A stretch of DNA of 64,000 bases, from positions 13,619,001 to 13,683,000 of the forward strand of contig NC_044584.1 in assembly GCF_901933205.1 (NCBI RefSeq). Direction: 5' to 3'. Under the pieces are notes generated by a model. That model saw only the letters and a program-made list of their open reading frames with translations. It had not been told where the DNA came from and did not search any database. This DNA is from Camarhynchus parvulus (Eukaryota > Chordata > Aves > Passeriformes > Thraupidae). The position numbers and the translations under genes were made by a program. Of the stretch, positions 61,801-64,000 are shown piece by piece (within the stretch, counting starts at the first letter, position 1; every line of letters starts with the position of its first letter).

Positions 61801-64000
61801 TCTGAATATGCACAGTTGAGAAGAGAGGAGAAACTACTTTCATTTTCTCTGCTCATCTAATCTCAGAGGAAAAAGTACAAACAGCTCCACTTAGATTTGT
61901 CTGAGACGACCCATCTCCTACCTGGGAGGCAAGACAGGATGTGCTGCTCCCTGCCCTGTGAGCAGGTGAAATAAAAGAAGGTGGAGGTTTGGCCACCACA
62001 TACTGACAGGAAGGGAGTTAAAAATACATCTGTGAAGGAATTTATACATGACCTAAGGAGTAGCTCAGAACTGCAGGACAAAGTCACAGAAATATGCAAT
62101 TGTGTAAGGACTTCTGTTAATAGCTGAGCTGCTCTCCCACTGCACTCATCACTCAAAAGGCAGAGGCCCAGTCTCTTTCTTAATTAGCCCTGAAAAGTTA
62201 ATGACCCGTCACCTTGGCTGTGTTACAACTTCTGCTCACAAACAATAGATTAACCATTCAGGGACCAGCACCAACAGCAAAAATCTTAGTTCAGCAATCA
62301 TGAACGACCAAACCATCAAACAGGACAGTGCTGAAAGGAGGATGTGTCAGGAACACCTGAACTCACAGATCACAGGGAGCCCACGTGCTCCCAGTTTGCC
62401 ATCACAGGCCATTAGCCATAGAATCAGTAGAAACGTTAATCTAACTACAAGTGATGGAAGGCCTATGATGTACTGACTTCCTCTCTATTGCTGGATTTAA
62501 ACTGCTAGGTTTTTACAACATTAGAAGGCAAGCTAAAAGCAAACATCAGAAACAAGGCAATGGAGCAATCAGTGAAATTTCTGATAATCCAGGAGAAGCA
62601 AAATGTCAACATTTTGTCATCTCAATGTACTCAAGTCTAAAACAACTAAATATAGTAATTGTATATGGCCTTTACATAACAATCTGTAGCTCTACAAATA
62701 TAGAGGAAAAGTGGAAAGGCAGATATAAAAGAGGGATGACATTGGATGACAATGACAAATGACATTGGATTTGCAAGGTAAAAGCTCCAAACCCCAGTAA
62801 ACAAGATCTGAAATAATTTTTGCTTTGAACACTAAAACTCTTGGCACATTAAACTTCTTTTAGGGTTAAGTAAATGACAACAATGTAAACTCTTGAATTA
62901 AACCAGGCAATTCCTGCATTTACACAAGTCTGACATAATTTCAGTTGAAGGTGGAAAATCTACAACTAGAGTCCATGCCCCTGGCTGTGCTGCTTAACCT
63001 CCTAGAGGTAGGAGCACCCCCCTGCCCACTGCAAATGTTTTACTGCAGCAAATTGCACTGATTGTTCAGTTAGCCAGGGAAAAGAGCTGTCCTCTCTCCA
63101 GAGGCTGTGATGGACAGTGAGGGTGATCAGGTCCACCCAGATTTTGCTAGTATTTGAACTGAATAAAGCTCTTCCCTAGCCAGCTCTTTGGCCAGTGAGG
63201 CTTAGAACCCTGGTGACATCTTAAGTGTATTCAATTTAGATCTGCCTGAGAATTTTGTATATTATTTATGAGAATTGATTGATTTTCTTTTCTGTGAGGG
63301 AATAATATAGCATGTATCCCTCCCTCCCCATCATATGTATTTCTGGTAAAATAGTTCCTGCATAAATACCAATGCATCACTGTCAGAAGAATTGTACACT
63401 TTTAAAAGACTGCCTCATTCTGTAGTTCCTCACTTTACCAGGGTAACAAAAATTAATGGAGAGGAAAAAATACCTGAATACACAGAAAATTCACAATTAC
63501 CTTTCCTGTTTGCTGTTGATAGACCATTACAGAATAAGGTTAAGTTCTCCAGCTACTTCCCTACTGTTCTTCAGTTACATGTTATACAGATATTAATTTA
63601 ACCTTGTCCCAAAATATGTTAAAACTGAAAAGGAAAAAAAAAGCATGGAGATGGGTAGTAATATCATCTTACTTTGTCTTAGAATAAAATTCACATAATT
63701 GCTCTTTCCTGGCTTATACTTGAAAAATCAGAATTCTTACATAATTTATGTCCATGTTTTTCTTCCACAGGATGAGGTTTTCATTTTCATAAGACATTTA
63801 GAACCCTCCCCCCAGCAAGCTGGATAAGAAATATAGGTTTATGAAAGAAGATTATGGCAGATTTTGGGTTCCTAAATTCAAAACTGTGCTCACAAATGTG
63901 CGATTCTGCTGAGCAATTTTTGGGCTCTGGAGATTCTCTTAACTCCAGAGAGCACTTTTGGGTTTATTGCCAAAGACTTAAATACTCTCCAGACAGCACG
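58812..64000. other. Intergenic to window end
   Basis: No gene or named repeat. Frames stay below 140 codons and lack domain signatures. A small direct repeat of ATGACATTGGAT-type words lies at 62736-62770. The sequence is AT-rich throughout. Confidence 0.55.

Noticed and set aside
3321..62786. Similar 25-base words at 3321-3345 and 62761-62786 sharing TTGGATTTGCAAGG
   Set aside because: A 14-base exact match between two places in 64 kb is expected by chance; the flanks do not align.
1..64000. CRISPR arrays, operons, rRNA or tRNA genes
   Set aside because: No spaced direct-repeat arrays, no rRNA motifs and no convincing tRNA box A/B pairs were seen; the sequence is animal nuclear DNA.

Overview
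The window reads as vertebrate, and specifically avian, nuclear DNA. It is AT-rich and non-coding for the most part, with long intergenic stretches and one CpG island. It carries a 5'-truncated CR1 LINE that keeps the CR1-type 3' end (about 58.25-58.81 kb), an endogenous-retrovirus LTR of a type common in bird genomes (about 48.67-49.11 kb) and an old MIR-like CORE-SINE (about 18.13-18.35 kb). I see no mammalian SINEs and no bacterial features. Order or species cannot be fixed from the sequence alone; a neoavian bird, perhaps a passerine, fits the LTR.

Only one protein-coding gene can be supported: SOCS1, on the plus strand. The intronless coding sequence is 24149-24772 (207 codons plus stop). 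Its CpG-island promoter (about 21.58-22.70 kb) holds, within 80 bp, an IRF element, a perfect STAT/GAS site and a TATA-like box. A non-coding first exon ends at a strong splice donor (22176/22177). A 1.9-kb intron ends at a consensus acceptor (24074/24075). The second exon carries a short 5'UTR, the whole ORF and a roughly 280-base 3'UTR ending at AATAAA (25027-25032). Two upstream ORFs precede the start codon, and the second stops one base before the SOCS1 ATG. The 3'UTR has 8-mer seed matches for miR-155, miR-30 and miR-19. Together this is the circuitry expected of an interferon-induced JAK inhibitor: fast induction by IRF/STAT, restraint of translation by uORFs, and microRNA control of the message.

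Layout: 1-18.1 kb is intergenic with small repeats, including a perfect 66-bp tandem duplication at 6463-6594 and a TG microsatellite at 13.25 kb. A MIR-like element lies at 18.1 kb, and a CpG-rich patch with a CTCF-type motif at 19.5 kb. SOCS1 occupies about 21.97-25.05 kb. From 25.05 to 64 kb I find no gene, only repeats (a 58-base A run at 33.2 kb, the LTR and the CR1), a few unusually long perfect inverted repeats between 38.9 and 42.4 kb, and complex sequence that may be regulatory. The many 60-170 codon open frames outside SOCS1 show no family signature and look like chance frames.
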